This document shows positions 6,713-14,390 of a stretch of 33,115 bases of DNA, one piece after another. The stretch comes from CAZKEW01 sp964580435 (lineage in GTDB: Bacteria; Acidobacteriota; Aminicenantia; Aminicenantales; UBA8522). The stretch is taken from contig CAZOKP010000022.1 of NCBI GenBank assembly GCA_964580435.1, positions 1-33,115 of the forward strand, in the 5' to 3' direction. The stretch's first letter is position 1, and every line of letters starts with the position of its first letter. The position numbers and the translations under genes are program-made. The notes under the pieces were generated by a model that had not been told where the DNA came from, did not search any database, and saw only the letters and a list, made by a program, of their open reading frames with translations.

Positions 6713-8110
6713 ATGTTCAAAAGCACGGTCTATATCCAAAGAAGAAAACTCTTAAGAAAGCGAATTCCATCGGGAGTCATTCTCTTCCTGGGAAACGAAG
6801 AGAGCCCGATGAACTATCCCAGCAACACCTATCCTTTCAGGCAGGATAGTTCCTTCCTCTACTATTTTGGCCTGAATACTCCCTCTCTCGCGGCCGTGAT
6901 CGACAGCGACACCGGAAGAGATATGATTCTCGGGGACGACATTACGCTCGAAGATGTCATCTGGATGGGCGAACTTCCCAAGATCAAGGAAAGAGCCCGG
7001 CGGGTCGGAGTCAAGCACTCAGCGCCTCTTTCCCGGCTCAGAGAGATAATCCGCCAGGCCAAAATACAGAAGAGAAAGATTCACTATCTCCCTCCATACA
7101 GGCCCGAAATTCTGGCCAAACTCAGCTCTCTCCTTGAGATGGAGCCGGAGGATGTCAAAAAAAATGTCTCCGCGGACCTGATCAAAGCTGTGGTCGCCCA
7201 ACGGTCAACGAAGAGCGACGGCGAAATCCGGGAGATCGAAAAATCCCTCGCCGTCACCCGCGAAATGTACCTCGCAGCCATGCGAATGGCAAGGCCGGGA
7301 CTATATGAATGGGCCGTCGTCGGAGAGATGGAGGGTATCTGTCAGGCTCACGGCTGTCAGACGGCTTTCCCCACTATCCTGAGCATAAACGGGCATATCT
7401 TTCATAACCCGTATCACAGCAACCTGTTAACAAGGGGGAGGCTGCTGGTCATCGACTCGGGCGCCTCTTCGCCGATGGGGTACGCTTGTGACATCACCAG
7501 GACAATCCCGGTGACAGGCCGGTTTTCTCCCCAGCAGAAAGATATTTATGAGGTCGTCTTGAACGGGCAGCAAAAGGCTATTGAGTCCATCCAGCCCGGG
7601 GTCAAATATAAGGAAATCCATCTGGCTACTGCCAAAGCCATGGCCTCGGGTCTGAAGGCGCTCGGACTGATGAAGGGCGATATAGACGGGGCCGTCGAAG
7701 CAGGGGCCCATGCCCTTTTCTTCCCCCACGGACTGGGTCACATGCTCGGGTTAGACGTCCATGACATGGAGGGATTGGGAGAAAACTTCGTTGGGTATGA
7801 TGAGAACATCAAGAGGAGCAGGCAGTTCGGGCTGGCCTACTTGAGGATGGCCAGGGAACTTCGACCCGGGTTTGTCCTCACCGTAGAGCCAGGAATTTAC
7901 TTTATCCCTGCCCTCATCGATCAATGGAAAAGCGAGAATAAATTTGCCTCTTTCATCAACTACGCCAAAGTCGAAGCCCACAGGAATTTCACCGGGGTCA
8001 GGATAGAAGATAATGTGCTCGTCACTCAAGACGGGCATCGCGTCTTGGGAAAACCTATTCCCAAAACGGTCCGAGATGTCGAGCGGACCATGGCCGCGAA
8101 AAAGGACTGA
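6713..8110 (+). CDS. Xaa-Pro aminopeptidase/prolidase-like M24 metallopeptidase
   Basis: The 465-residue protein has an aminopeptidase P N-terminal domain (about 1-150) and a pita-bread catalytic domain (about 175-450). The dinuclear metal ligands are visible: D248 (VIDSG), D260 (CDITRT), H343 (HGLGH), E392 (VEPGIY) and E432 (RIEDN), with H339 nearby. These enzymes cut the bond between an N-terminal residue and proline. There is no signal peptide, so it should be cytoplasmic. GAGG at 6701-6704 supports the start. It lies downstream of hypD and 1 base before the nitrilase-like gene. In this setting it could release amino acids from proline- or hydroxyproline-rich peptides such as collagen fragments; that link is inference. 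Dipeptidase versus aminopeptidase preference cannot be told from sequence alone. Confidence 0.92.
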   Translation: MFKSTVYIQRRKLLRKRIPSGVILFLGNEESPMNYPSNTYPFRQDSSFLYYFGLNTPSLAAVIDSDTGRDMILGDDITLEDVIWMGELPKIKERARRVGVKHSAPLSRLREIIRQAKIQKRKIHYLPPYRPEILAKLSSLLEMEPEDVKKNVSADLIKAVVAQRSTKSDGEIREIEKSLAVTREMYLAAMRMARPGLYEWAVVGEMEGICQAHGCQTAFPTILSINGHIFHNPYHSNLLTRGRLLVIDSGASSPMGYACDITRTIPVTGRFSPQQKDIYEVVLNGQQKAIESIQPGVKYKEIHLATAKAMASGLKALGLMKGDIDGAVEAGAHALFFPHGLGHMLGLDVHDMEGLGENFVGYDENIKRSRQFGLAYLRMARELRPGFVLTVEPGIYFIPALIDQWKSENKFASFINYAKVEAHRNFTGVRIEDNVLVTQDGHRVLGKPIPKTVRDVERTMAAKKD

Positions 8111-8111
8111 A

Positions 8112-8936
8112 ATGAAGGTCGCGCTTGTCCAGCAGCACGCCTCTCCCGACCGCGAAGAGAATCTAGAGAGAGGAGTGAGGGCGTGCCAGGAGGCGGCCCG
8201 CGCCGGGGCGGAGCTCATCGCCTTTGCGGAACTGGCCTTCCTGCGTTTCCTGCCTCAATATCCTGCAACCCCGGAGGCCCTAGCGCAGGCAGAACCCGTT
8301 CCCGGCCCGACGACAGAGGTGTTCTCTGCGCTGGCCCGGAAGCATGGAGTCGTGGTGGTTCTCAATCTTCTCGAAAAGGACAAGGATAAAACATATGACT
8401 CTTCCCCTGTCATTGATTCCGACGGACGACTCCTCGGAGTCACGCGCATGGTCCACATTATGGAAGGACCCGGGTTTCATGAACGAGGTTATTACAGCCC
8501 TGGAAATTCGACCCAGCTTGTCTATAGAACCCGGCTGGGAGCGGTCGGAGTGGCCATCTGCTATGACCGCCATTTCCCCGAGATTATGCGCGCGCTATCG
8601 CTCCAGGGAGCGGAAATCGTCATCGTCCCGCAGGCCGGAGCCGTGGGGGAGTGGGCAGAAGGGATCTTCGAGGCGGAGATCCAGGTGGCGGCTTTTCAAA
8701 ACGGTTATTATGCTGCCCTTATCAACCGCGTGGGAAGAGAAGAAGTCCACCAATTCGCCGGCGAATCCTTTGTGGTCGCTCCGGACGGAAGAGTGGTTGC
8801 CCGCGCGCCCCAGGGCCGGGATTTCATCCTTTTTGCCGATTGCGACTTGAGTGAGATCCCGCGGTCTTTCGCCAAGAAGCATTTCCTGCCGGACAGGCGG
8901 CCCGACTTCTATGCTTCATCGCGGGTCCTGGATTAG
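8112..8936 (+). CDS. Carbon-nitrogen hydrolase (nitrilase-fold) with a changed catalytic Lys
   Basis: The 274-residue protein has the nitrilase superfamily fold and most resembles N-carbamoyl-amine or amide hydrolases (blocks FAELAF, GPGFHERGYYSPG, ICYDRHFPEI). The catalytic Glu is E40 and the nucleophile Cys is C150. The third residue of the triad is normally Lys in a K-x-H block, but here the codon at 8448-8450 is ATG, giving M113 (TRMVHI). Either the enzyme uses a different residue or its activity is altered. The start at 8112 lies 1 base after the M24 stop codon; the in-frame extension upstream lies inside that gene and is not family-like. Its place in the operon suggests an amide or carbamoyl substrate from peptide or imino-acid breakdown, but the substrate is unknown. 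Confidence 0.88.
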   Translation: MKVALVQQHASPDREENLERGVRACQEAARAGAELIAFAELAFLRFLPQYPATPEALAQAEPVPGPTTEVFSALARKHGVVVVLNLLEKDKDKTYDSSPVIDSDGRLLGVTRMVHIMEGPGFHERGYYSPGNSTQLVYRTRLGAVGVAICYDRHFPEIMRALSLQGAEIVIVPQAGAVGEWAEGIFEAEIQVAAFQNGYYAALINRVGREEVHQFAGESFVVAPDGRVVARAPQGRDFILFADCDLSEIPRSFAKKHFLPDRRPDFYASSRVLD

Positions 8937-8942
8937 CCGAAC

Positions 8943-9425
8943 ATGGGAAACTGGTTCGTCATCAACACCAAGCCGAAGAAAGAATTCCAGGTCAGCCGGC
9001 TCTTCAGCGAGGGAGGTTTCGACTTTTATTACCCCAAGTACAGGCAGGAAAATCGGGTCAAGCCCTTCTTCCCCGGCTACGGATTTCTCTTTTTTGACTT
9101 CCCTTCCCAATATCAGCTCGTTAAGTACACCCGCGGCGTGAAAAGGGTTGTGGGCAATAAGGAAGGCCCTATTCCCGTTCCTGAAACCATTATCCAGCAA
9201 ATCAAGGCCAGGGAAGTGGACGGGTTGATCGAGCTGGAGAAGCACGGCGAGGAGCCTAAGCTCGGAGATGAGATCGAGGTCGCCGAAGGCCCCCTCAAAG
9301 GCTTGAAAGGAATATTCAAGAAAGAGCTCGACGATAACCACAGGGTCATGATCCTCCTGAACTACGTCTCTTATCAGGGCCAGCTGCTGATCGAAAAAAA
9401 GAAACTCAAAAAGGTTCCAACCTAA
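8943..9425 (+). CDS. NusG-like specialised antiterminator (NGN plus KOW)
   Basis: The 160-residue protein begins with a NusG N-terminal domain (about 3-95; NWFVINTKPKKEFQ, FFPGYGFLFF) and ends with a KOW domain (about 104-155; GDEIEVAEGPLKGLKGIF). It lacks the conserved features expected of the housekeeping nusG neighbourhood (secE, ribosomal L11/L1 genes) and looks like a paralogue of the RfaH/LoaP/UpxY kind. Such factors load onto RNA polymerase at the start of long polysaccharide or secondary-metabolite operons and stop early termination. Here it starts 6 bases after the nitrilase-like gene and is followed 10 bases later by a single sugar-aminotransferase-like gene, with no long cluster in the window. 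Confidence 0.88.
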   Translation: MGNWFVINTKPKKEFQVSRLFSEGGFDFYYPKYRQENRVKPFFPGYGFLFFDFPSQYQLVKYTRGVKRVVGNKEGPIPVPETIIQQIKAREVDGLIELEKHGEEPKLGDEIEVAEGPLKGLKGIFKKELDDNHRVMILLNYVSYQGQLLIEKKKLKKVPT

Positions 9426-9435
9426 GGAGGAACGA

Positions 9436-10605
9436 ATGAATCTACCGATTCTGGATTTGAAAGCCCAGTATCAAGCCATCAAGGAGGAAATCAACCAGAA
9501 GGTCTCCGAGGTACTCAGCTCCCAGAGTTTTATTCTTGGAGCCGAGGTCGAAGCCCTAGAAAAAGAGATCGCCTCTTTGAGCGGGACAAAATTCGGCATA
9601 GGCGTTTCATCCGGTTCTGATGCCTTGATCATATCTTTAATGGCCCTGGGAATAGGGGCAGGAGACGCGGTCATCACGACGCCCTTCACATTCTTTGCCA
9701 CGGCGGGAGCCGTCGCCCGGCTTGGCGCCAAAACTATGTTCTGCGATATCGACCCGCAAACATACAACATCGACCCGGAGAAACTGGAGGAGTTCCTCCA
9801 AAAAGCCAAAAGAACGCCGCGAATCCAGAAAGTCAAGGCTGTGATCCCTGTCCATCTATATGGCCAGTGTGCTGATATGGACCCTCTCTCGGCTGCGGCA
9901 AAAAACTACGGGCTCTGGGTCATCGAAGACGCGGCCCAAGCCATTACCGCCGAATATCCTTCTCGGAAAGGGATAAGACGTGCCGGTTCGATGGGCACAG
10001 TCGGGACTTTATCGTTCTTCCCCTCCAAGAACCTGGGAGGCTACGGAGACGGGGGGATGGTTCTGACGGATCGCCCAAAACTCGCGGCTAGGCTGAAATG
10101 CCTTCGAGTTCACGGAGGTGTCAACAAATATTTTTATAAGCTTCTGGGCGGCAATTTCCGCCTCGATGCCCTCCAGGCCGCCGTTCTCCGGGTCAAGCTT
10201 AAACATCTTGAGGATTGGCAGAAGAAAAGACAGGAGCGGGCGGCGTACTACGGCTTGAAGTTCACGGAAACGGGGCTCGTAAAGGAGGGACTCGTCAAGC
10301 CGCCTGTAACGGTATATAAAGATAGCGGCGTCGCCAACTACCATACCTTTCACCAATATGTTATAAGGGCCAAAAAGAGGGATGAACTGCAGGCGCACTT
10401 GAAGGATAAGGGCATCGGGACTTCCATCTTTTACCCGCTTCCGCTTCATCTCCAGAAATGCTTCTCTTCCCTGGGATACAAGCGCGGAGACTTCCCCATC
10501 TCAGAAAAGGCGGCCAAGGAAGTCCTCGCCCTGCCGATCTATCCCGAACTGACCGCCGAGCAGCAGGATTGGGTGGTTTCTTGTATCAGGGAATTCTATA
10601 GCTGA
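9436..10605 (+). CDS. DegT/DnrJ/EryC1/StrS-family PLP aminotransferase
   Basis: The 389-residue product is a full-length sugar aminotransferase of the DegT family. The PLP-binding Lys is K198 in FFPSKNLGGYGDGG. Other family blocks are SGSDAL, TTPFTFFATAGA, VHLYGQ and EDAAQA. Family members transfer an amino group, usually from Glu, to nucleotide-linked keto sugars for lipopolysaccharide, glycan or antibiotic sugars. A strong AAGGAGG lies at 9424-9430, just before the ATG. No other nucleotide-sugar genes lie nearby, so the substrate cannot be named. It is paired with the NusG-like gene and converges on the FmdB-like gene 18 bases away. Confidence 0.92.
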   Translation: MNLPILDLKAQYQAIKEEINQKVSEVLSSQSFILGAEVEALEKEIASLSGTKFGIGVSSGSDALIISLMALGIGAGDAVITTPFTFFATAGAVARLGAKTMFCDIDPQTYNIDPEKLEEFLQKAKRTPRIQKVKAVIPVHLYGQCADMDPLSAAAKNYGLWVIEDAAQAITAEYPSRKGIRRAGSMGTVGTLSFFPSKNLGGYGDGGMVLTDRPKLAARLKCLRVHGGVNKYFYKLLGGNFRLDALQAAVLRVKLKHLEDWQKKRQERAAYYGLKFTETGLVKEGLVKPPVTVYKDSGVANYHTFHQYVIRAKKRDELQAHLKDKGIGTSIFYPLPLHLQKCFSSLGYKRGDFPISEKAAKEVLALPIYPELTAEQQDWVVSCIREFYS

Positions 10606-10623
10606 ATCGCTGACCCTGCGGGG

Positions 10624-10842
10624 CTAACGGCAAGTGCTGCAGGATTTGCTCGAGCATGTCGAGCAAGAGCTCGACGAAGTGGTCAGCCGGTTGCTCGCCC
10701 CGCCGATGCCGAAGGAAGAGAAAAGCTTTTGAACATCCGGGCTCTTGCACTCCGGGCAGGAAACCCCTTTTTCGCCGCCGACCCGGACAAGAGCCTCAAA
10801 ATGACGGCAGCATTTCTTGCAAGCGAACTCATAGATTGGCAT
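10624..10842 (-). CDS. FmdB-family zinc ribbon protein
   Basis: The 72-residue protein begins MPIYEFACKKC, the FmdB/CxxC_CXXC_SSSS start, followed by a second CPEC pair around residues 33-36. The four Cys should bind one zinc. The tail is rich in Ser and Cys (SSSSCSTCSSKSCSTC), also common in this family. The function of the family is unsettled; it was first linked to regulation of formamidase/amidase operons. A possible promoter on the same strand (TAAAAT about 10 bases before the ATG) would give a very short leader. It is transcribed towards the aminotransferase gene. Confidence 0.9.
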   Translation of the reverse strand: MPIYEFACKKCCRHFEALVRVGGEKGVSCPECKSPDVQKLFSSFGIGGASNRLTTSSSSCSTCSSKSCSTCR

Positions 10843-11112
10843 AGGATACTATTTTACAGAAGTGCAGGGCTCTCGTCCAGCCTGGAATCGACTTAGCGGT
10901 CACCTCTCTTTCCGTGATGATTACTGGCTTTGATGGGTGGCGCGGCGCAAGTCCCCGCCTAGCCCGCACACGCAGACAATCCCAAGATTTTGATTTTTTG
11001 TGTCTCCGAAATTGTCGGCGGGGAGGTCTTTAGCGAAGATGTCAGGGGACGCGCCGTGACAGGACCCATCTCAAAAGGCCAATTGATGACGGCGGAATTG
11101 GCGATGCTTATT

Positions 11113-11592
11113 TTACTTCTTCTTGGTGCCGGCAACGGCAATAGCTTCTATCTCGACCTTGGCATCACGCGGCAGCCGGGCCACTTGGACGGCTGCTCTG
11201 GCAGGGAAAGGGGCTTTAAAGAATTCGGCGTAGACCTGGTTCATCCGGCTGAAATCGTTCATGTCCTGGAGAAAGACAGTGGCTTTGACAACATGATCAA
11301 AGGAACTTCCCGCGGCCTCAAGGACTGCTCCGAGGTTTTTCAAGACCTGCCTGGTCTGATCCTCGATCGTCCCCGTGTTTAGCTCTCCGGTGGCGGGGTC
11401 GAAGGCAATCTGGCCGGAGGCGAAGACAAATCCATTGGCCACGATACCTTGAGAATAAGGGCCTATCGCCTGGGGAGCCTTTTCAGTTTTGACTTCTTGC
11501 TTCATTGAATTGGTGCCTCCTGTTTTGGCGAACACGACTGGCCGAAGAAGAGCCAGGCCGCTCAGGCCGAATAAGGCTTCTCTTCTTTTCAT
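11113..11592 (-). CDS. ridA: RidA/YjgF-family protein with Tat-like leader and second start
   Basis: The full frame is 159 residues. Residues 30-155 form a standard RidA domain (QAIGPYSQG, ASGQI, QVLKNL, RAAVQVARLP, IEAIA), including the active-site Arg of the RAAVQV block. RidA proteins hydrolyse reactive enamines or imines to keto acids plus ammonia. The first 29 residues look like an export signal, with MKRREALFGLSGLALL resembling a Tat leader. An internal ATG at 11505, preceded by AGGAGG, starts exactly where normal cytoplasmic RidA proteins start. The outer ATG at 11592 also has AAGGAAGG. It follows pepD by 28 bases on the same strand and is probably co-transcribed. Confidence 0.93.
   Translation of the reverse strand: MKRREALFGLSGLALLRPVVFAKTGGTNSMKQEVKTEKAPQAIGPYSQGIVANGFVFASGQIAFDPATGELNTGTIEDQTRQVLKNLGAVLEAAGSSFDHVVKATVFLQDMNDFSRMNQVYAEFFKAPFPARAAVQVARLPRDAKVEIEAIAVAGTKKK
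11516..11521 (-). promoter_or_regulatory. Internal ribosome binding site in ridA
   Basis: A perfect AGGAGG on the minus strand lies 10 bases before an in-frame ATG at 11505. Starting here removes the Tat-like leader and leaves a 130-residue standard RidA. Confidence 0.6.
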
Positions 11593-11620
11593 CCTAGGCC
11601 TTCCTTAAAGAATTACTGGA

Positions 11621-13075
11621 TCAAACGAACTCTTGGAGCGATGTGGTCAGGAATTTCCAGAAATCCGCCACTGACCCGACGTGGACTCTTTCCTCGGGTG
11701 AATGAGGATGCTCGATGGTCGGGCCAAAAGAGATCATATCCATGTCGGGGTATTTTTCGCCGATGATGCCGCACTCCAGGCCGGCATGAATGGCCACAAC
11801 CCGCGGCTCTTTGGCAAAGGTTTTCTTGTAGACTTCGGCGAGTTTTTTCAACAGTTCAGATTGGAGTCTGGGCTCCCAGCCGGGATAGCCGAGGCTCTGG
11901 ACGACCCGAGCCCCAGCGAGTTCCGCCAGAGCCCTGATAGAATTCCGAACGGCCTCCAGGGCTGAGGCGATAGAGCTCCGGCTGCTCGTAATGATCTGGG
12001 CCTGCTTTTTCTCGCACCGGATGATGGCCAGATTAGTCGATGTCTCGACAAGCCCGGCAATCTCCGGGTGCATAGCGATGACTCCGTGCGGTAAGCTAAG
12101 AAGGAAGCGAGTCAATTCCCCCTGTGAGGCTGCGGTCAAGGGGTCTTCTGTGGAGTCTTCCACTTTTTCAAAAGAATGGTGCGCTTCTTTTTCTACCGTT
12201 TTATACTCATCCTGAATTTTGGCGAATTCCTTGCCTATGAAAACTTGCATCTTTTTGGCCGTATTCCGGTCGGCGTAAAAATCGGCCCAGGCTTCGCGAG
12301 GAATGGCGTTTCGTTTGTTCCCGCCTTCTATTCGCACAATCTCAAATTTATACTTTTCTTGGGCTTGATACAGGAGCCGGGCAAGGAGCCGGATCGCATT
12401 TCCTCTGCCCTGGTTGATATCGAGCCCAGAATGTCCGCCGCGAAGGCCAGACAGTTTCAGCCGATAGAAATCATTGAATCTTTTCTTTTTTCGTTCCAAA
12501 GGAAGAGTGATTTCCGTGTCGCCTCCTCCTGAACAGCCGATCGTAAAAGTCCCTTCTTCTTCGCTATCGAGGTTAAAGAGCCTGGTTCCGCGGAGAAAGT
12601 CTTTTCCCAGCCTGTTGGCTCCGGTGAGCCCCGTTTCCTCGTCGACCGTAAAGAGAAACTCCACCGGGCCGTGGACCAAGGTCTTATCCTCCATCACGGC
12701 CAGCGCCGCAGCCAACCCGATGCCGTTATCTGAGCCGAGGGTCGTTCCTTTTGCCTGGATCCAATCTCCCTTTCTTTCCGCTTGGATGGGATCTTTGGCA
12801 AAATCATGAGACACGTCCGAATTCTTTTCACAAACCATGTCTAAGTGTCCCTGGAGAACGATTCCCGCGGAATTCTCGTGGCCGGGAGAGGCCGGCTTCA
12901 TCACGACCACATTCCCAACCTTGTCGCGCTTCCAGGCCAAGTCGAGACCCCGGGCAACTGAGATGATATAATCGCCCAGCGGTTTTTCATTTCCCGAACA
13001 GTGGGGAATCCTCAGGATCTGAACAAAATGCTTCCAGAGAAGAGAAGGCTTAAGGCCCTCAAAGGTATCTGTCAT
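11621..13075 (-). CDS. pepD: Cytosolic Xaa-His/nonspecific dipeptidase, M20 family
   Basis: The 484-residue protein matches the PepD family (usual length about 485). Visible blocks are GHLDMVCEK, GSDNGIGLAAAL, DEETGLTGA, NLDSEE and, near the end, HAGLECG and TIEHPHSPEER, which together supply the two-zinc site and catalytic Glu. It has the inserted lid/dimer domain and no signal peptide, so it should act in the cytoplasm on dipeptides. GGGAGG lies just before the ATG. It is divergent from galK and leads a two-gene unit with ridA. Together with the M24 peptidase and the amino-acid-degrading genes it fits a peptide-using lifestyle. Confidence 0.95.
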   Translation of the reverse strand: MTDTFEGLKPSLLWKHFVQILRIPHCSGNEKPLGDYIISVARGLDLAWKRDKVGNVVVMKPASPGHENSAGIVLQGHLDMVCEKNSDVSHDFAKDPIQAERKGDWIQAKGTTLGSDNGIGLAAALAVMEDKTLVHGPVEFLFTVDEETGLTGANRLGKDFLRGTRLFNLDSEEEGTFTIGCSGGGDTEITLPLERKKKRFNDFYRLKLSGLRGGHSGLDINQGRGNAIRLLARLLYQAQEKYKFEIVRIEGGNKRNAIPREAWADFYADRNTAKKMQVFIGKEFAKIQDEYKTVEKEAHHSFEKVEDSTEDPLTAASQGELTRFLLSLPHGVIAMHPEIAGLVETSTNLAIIRCEKKQAQIITSSRSSIASALEAVRNSIRALAELAGARVVQSLGYPGWEPRLQSELLKKLAEVYKKTFAKEPRVVAIHAGLECGIIGEKYPDMDMISFGPTIEHPHSPEERVHVGSVADFWKFLTTSLQEFV

Positions 13076-13171
13076 GTCTTTCCTCCCGCATAAACCAGGA
13101 CTCGTGTTTTGGGGAATGATGCCACAAAAGGCGGCTCAATTCAAGGATATTTGGGGCAGGAGTTCCGCCGT

Positions 13172-13200
13172 TTGACTTTTTCTTGCTGTTCCCCTAAACT
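13172..13200 (+). promoter_or_regulatory. Predicted promoter of galK, nearly leaderless
   Basis: TTGACT (13172-13177), a 17-base spacer and TAAACT (13195-13200) place the transcription start near 13207, about 7 bases before the ATG at 13214. There is no Shine-Dalgarno sequence before that ATG. Confidence 0.5.
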
Positions 13201-13213
13201 CAGCTCCTTCCTC

Positions 13214-14380
13214 ATGCCAAAAAACTTAGAAAAGATTTTCTTTGAAATTCACCGCTCCAAGCCTCACATTCTCGCCTCGGCTCCAGGCAGGATCAACCTC
13301 ATCGGTGAGCACACGGACTACAACAACGGGTACGTCCTTCCGGCTGCCATTCATCTGAAGAACTATTTTCTGGCATCTCAGAGACAGGACAACTTGGTCC
13401 ATGTCTGGGCGGAAAATTTTCAGCAAGAAGATATCTTCTCCGTCGGTCAAATCGCGCCTTCCGAACAGCACCGCTGGGTCAATTACGTCAGAGGAATCTT
13501 TTGGGCTCTCCAGAAGGAAGGTTACAAGCTGGGCGGGGTCAATGCCCTCTTATGGGGGGAGGTCCCCCTCGAGTCCGGCCTGAGCTCCTCGGCCGCCCTT
13601 GAGGTCAGTGTTATAAAAGGCTTGGCAGAATTGTTCGGGATCAACCTTCCTCCCGAACGGATGGCCAAGTTGGCCCAGAAGGCGGAGAACGACTTCGTCG
13701 GCGTGAAATGTGGCCTCATGGACCAGTTCATCGCCGTCTTCGGCCAAAAGAACAAAGCCCTGTTTCTGGACTGCGAAACTCTTGGCTATGAGCTCATTCC
13801 TTTGAACCTCGAAAAAAATGGGTTGGGAATACTTGTCTATGATACCAAGGTCCGGAGAAAATTGGCCGCGTCCGAATATAACGACCGCCGTCGAGAAGCT
13901 TCGGAAGCTCTGGACATTTTGCGCAAGAAAAAAGGAGTCCGCTCTTACAAAGACGCCACGACGAATCTGCTCGAAAACGCCAAAGGGACAATGCCCGATG
14001 TCCTTTATAGACGCGCGAAACATGTCATCAGCGAAAACGAAAGAGTCCAAAAGGCCCTGGAGTTTTTAAAAGCCGACCAATTTCTTGCGCTGGGCAGACT
14101 CCTTTTCCAATCCCACGAAAGCCTGAGGGATGACTACAAAGTCTCCTGTCCGGAGCTTGACCTGCTCTACCAAACTGGAAAAGAATTTCCTGGCTGCCTG
14201 GGAGCCCGTCTCGTGGGAGCCGGGTTCGGCGGGTCAGGAATTGCCCTGCTCAAACAATCGCACGTCCAAGGGTTCAAGACAAAGTTGCTGGCCAAAGCGG
14301 AAGAGGAGGGTTTTCCCAAGCCAGAATTCCACGTCATTTCTGTTGGGGAAGGCGCCATGGCGAAGCATCTCCCGGGGTAG
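13214..14380 (+). CDS. galK: Galactokinase
   Basis: The 388-residue GHMP kinase carries the galactokinase signature GRINLIGEHTDYNNG near the N-terminus, the ATP-binding block LESGLSSSAALEVS and the C-terminal block GAGFGGSGIALL. It phosphorylates galactose at C1 with ATP in the cytoplasm (Leloir pathway). I chose ATG 13214 because the family signature begins about 20 residues later; an in-frame TTG at 13109 would translate the promoter and adds 35 residues unlike the family. No galT or galE is nearby. A zinc-type ABC transporter follows after 10 bases, an unusual neighbour. Related GHMP sugar kinases, such as N-acetylgalactosamine kinase, cannot be fully excluded. Confidence 0.9.
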   Translation: MPKNLEKIFFEIHRSKPHILASAPGRINLIGEHTDYNNGYVLPAAIHLKNYFLASQRQDNLVHVWAENFQQEDIFSVGQIAPSEQHRWVNYVRGIFWALQKEGYKLGGVNALLWGEVPLESGLSSSAALEVSVIKGLAELFGINLPPERMAKLAQKAENDFVGVKCGLMDQFIAVFGQKNKALFLDCETLGYELIPLNLEKNGLGILVYDTKVRRKLAASEYNDRRREASEALDILRKKKGVRSYKDATTNLLENAKGTMPDVLYRRAKHVISENERVQKALEFLKADQFLALGRLLFQSHESLRDDYKVSCPELDLLYQTGKEFPGCLGARLVGAGFGGSGIALLKQSHVQGFKTKLLAKAEEEGFPKPEFHVISVGEGAMAKHLPG

Positions 14381-14390
14381 GGCGGCAGCA

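Noticed and set aside
13109..13213. Upstream TTG start for galactokinase
   Set aside because: The added residues do not resemble the family and the stretch contains the predicted promoter.
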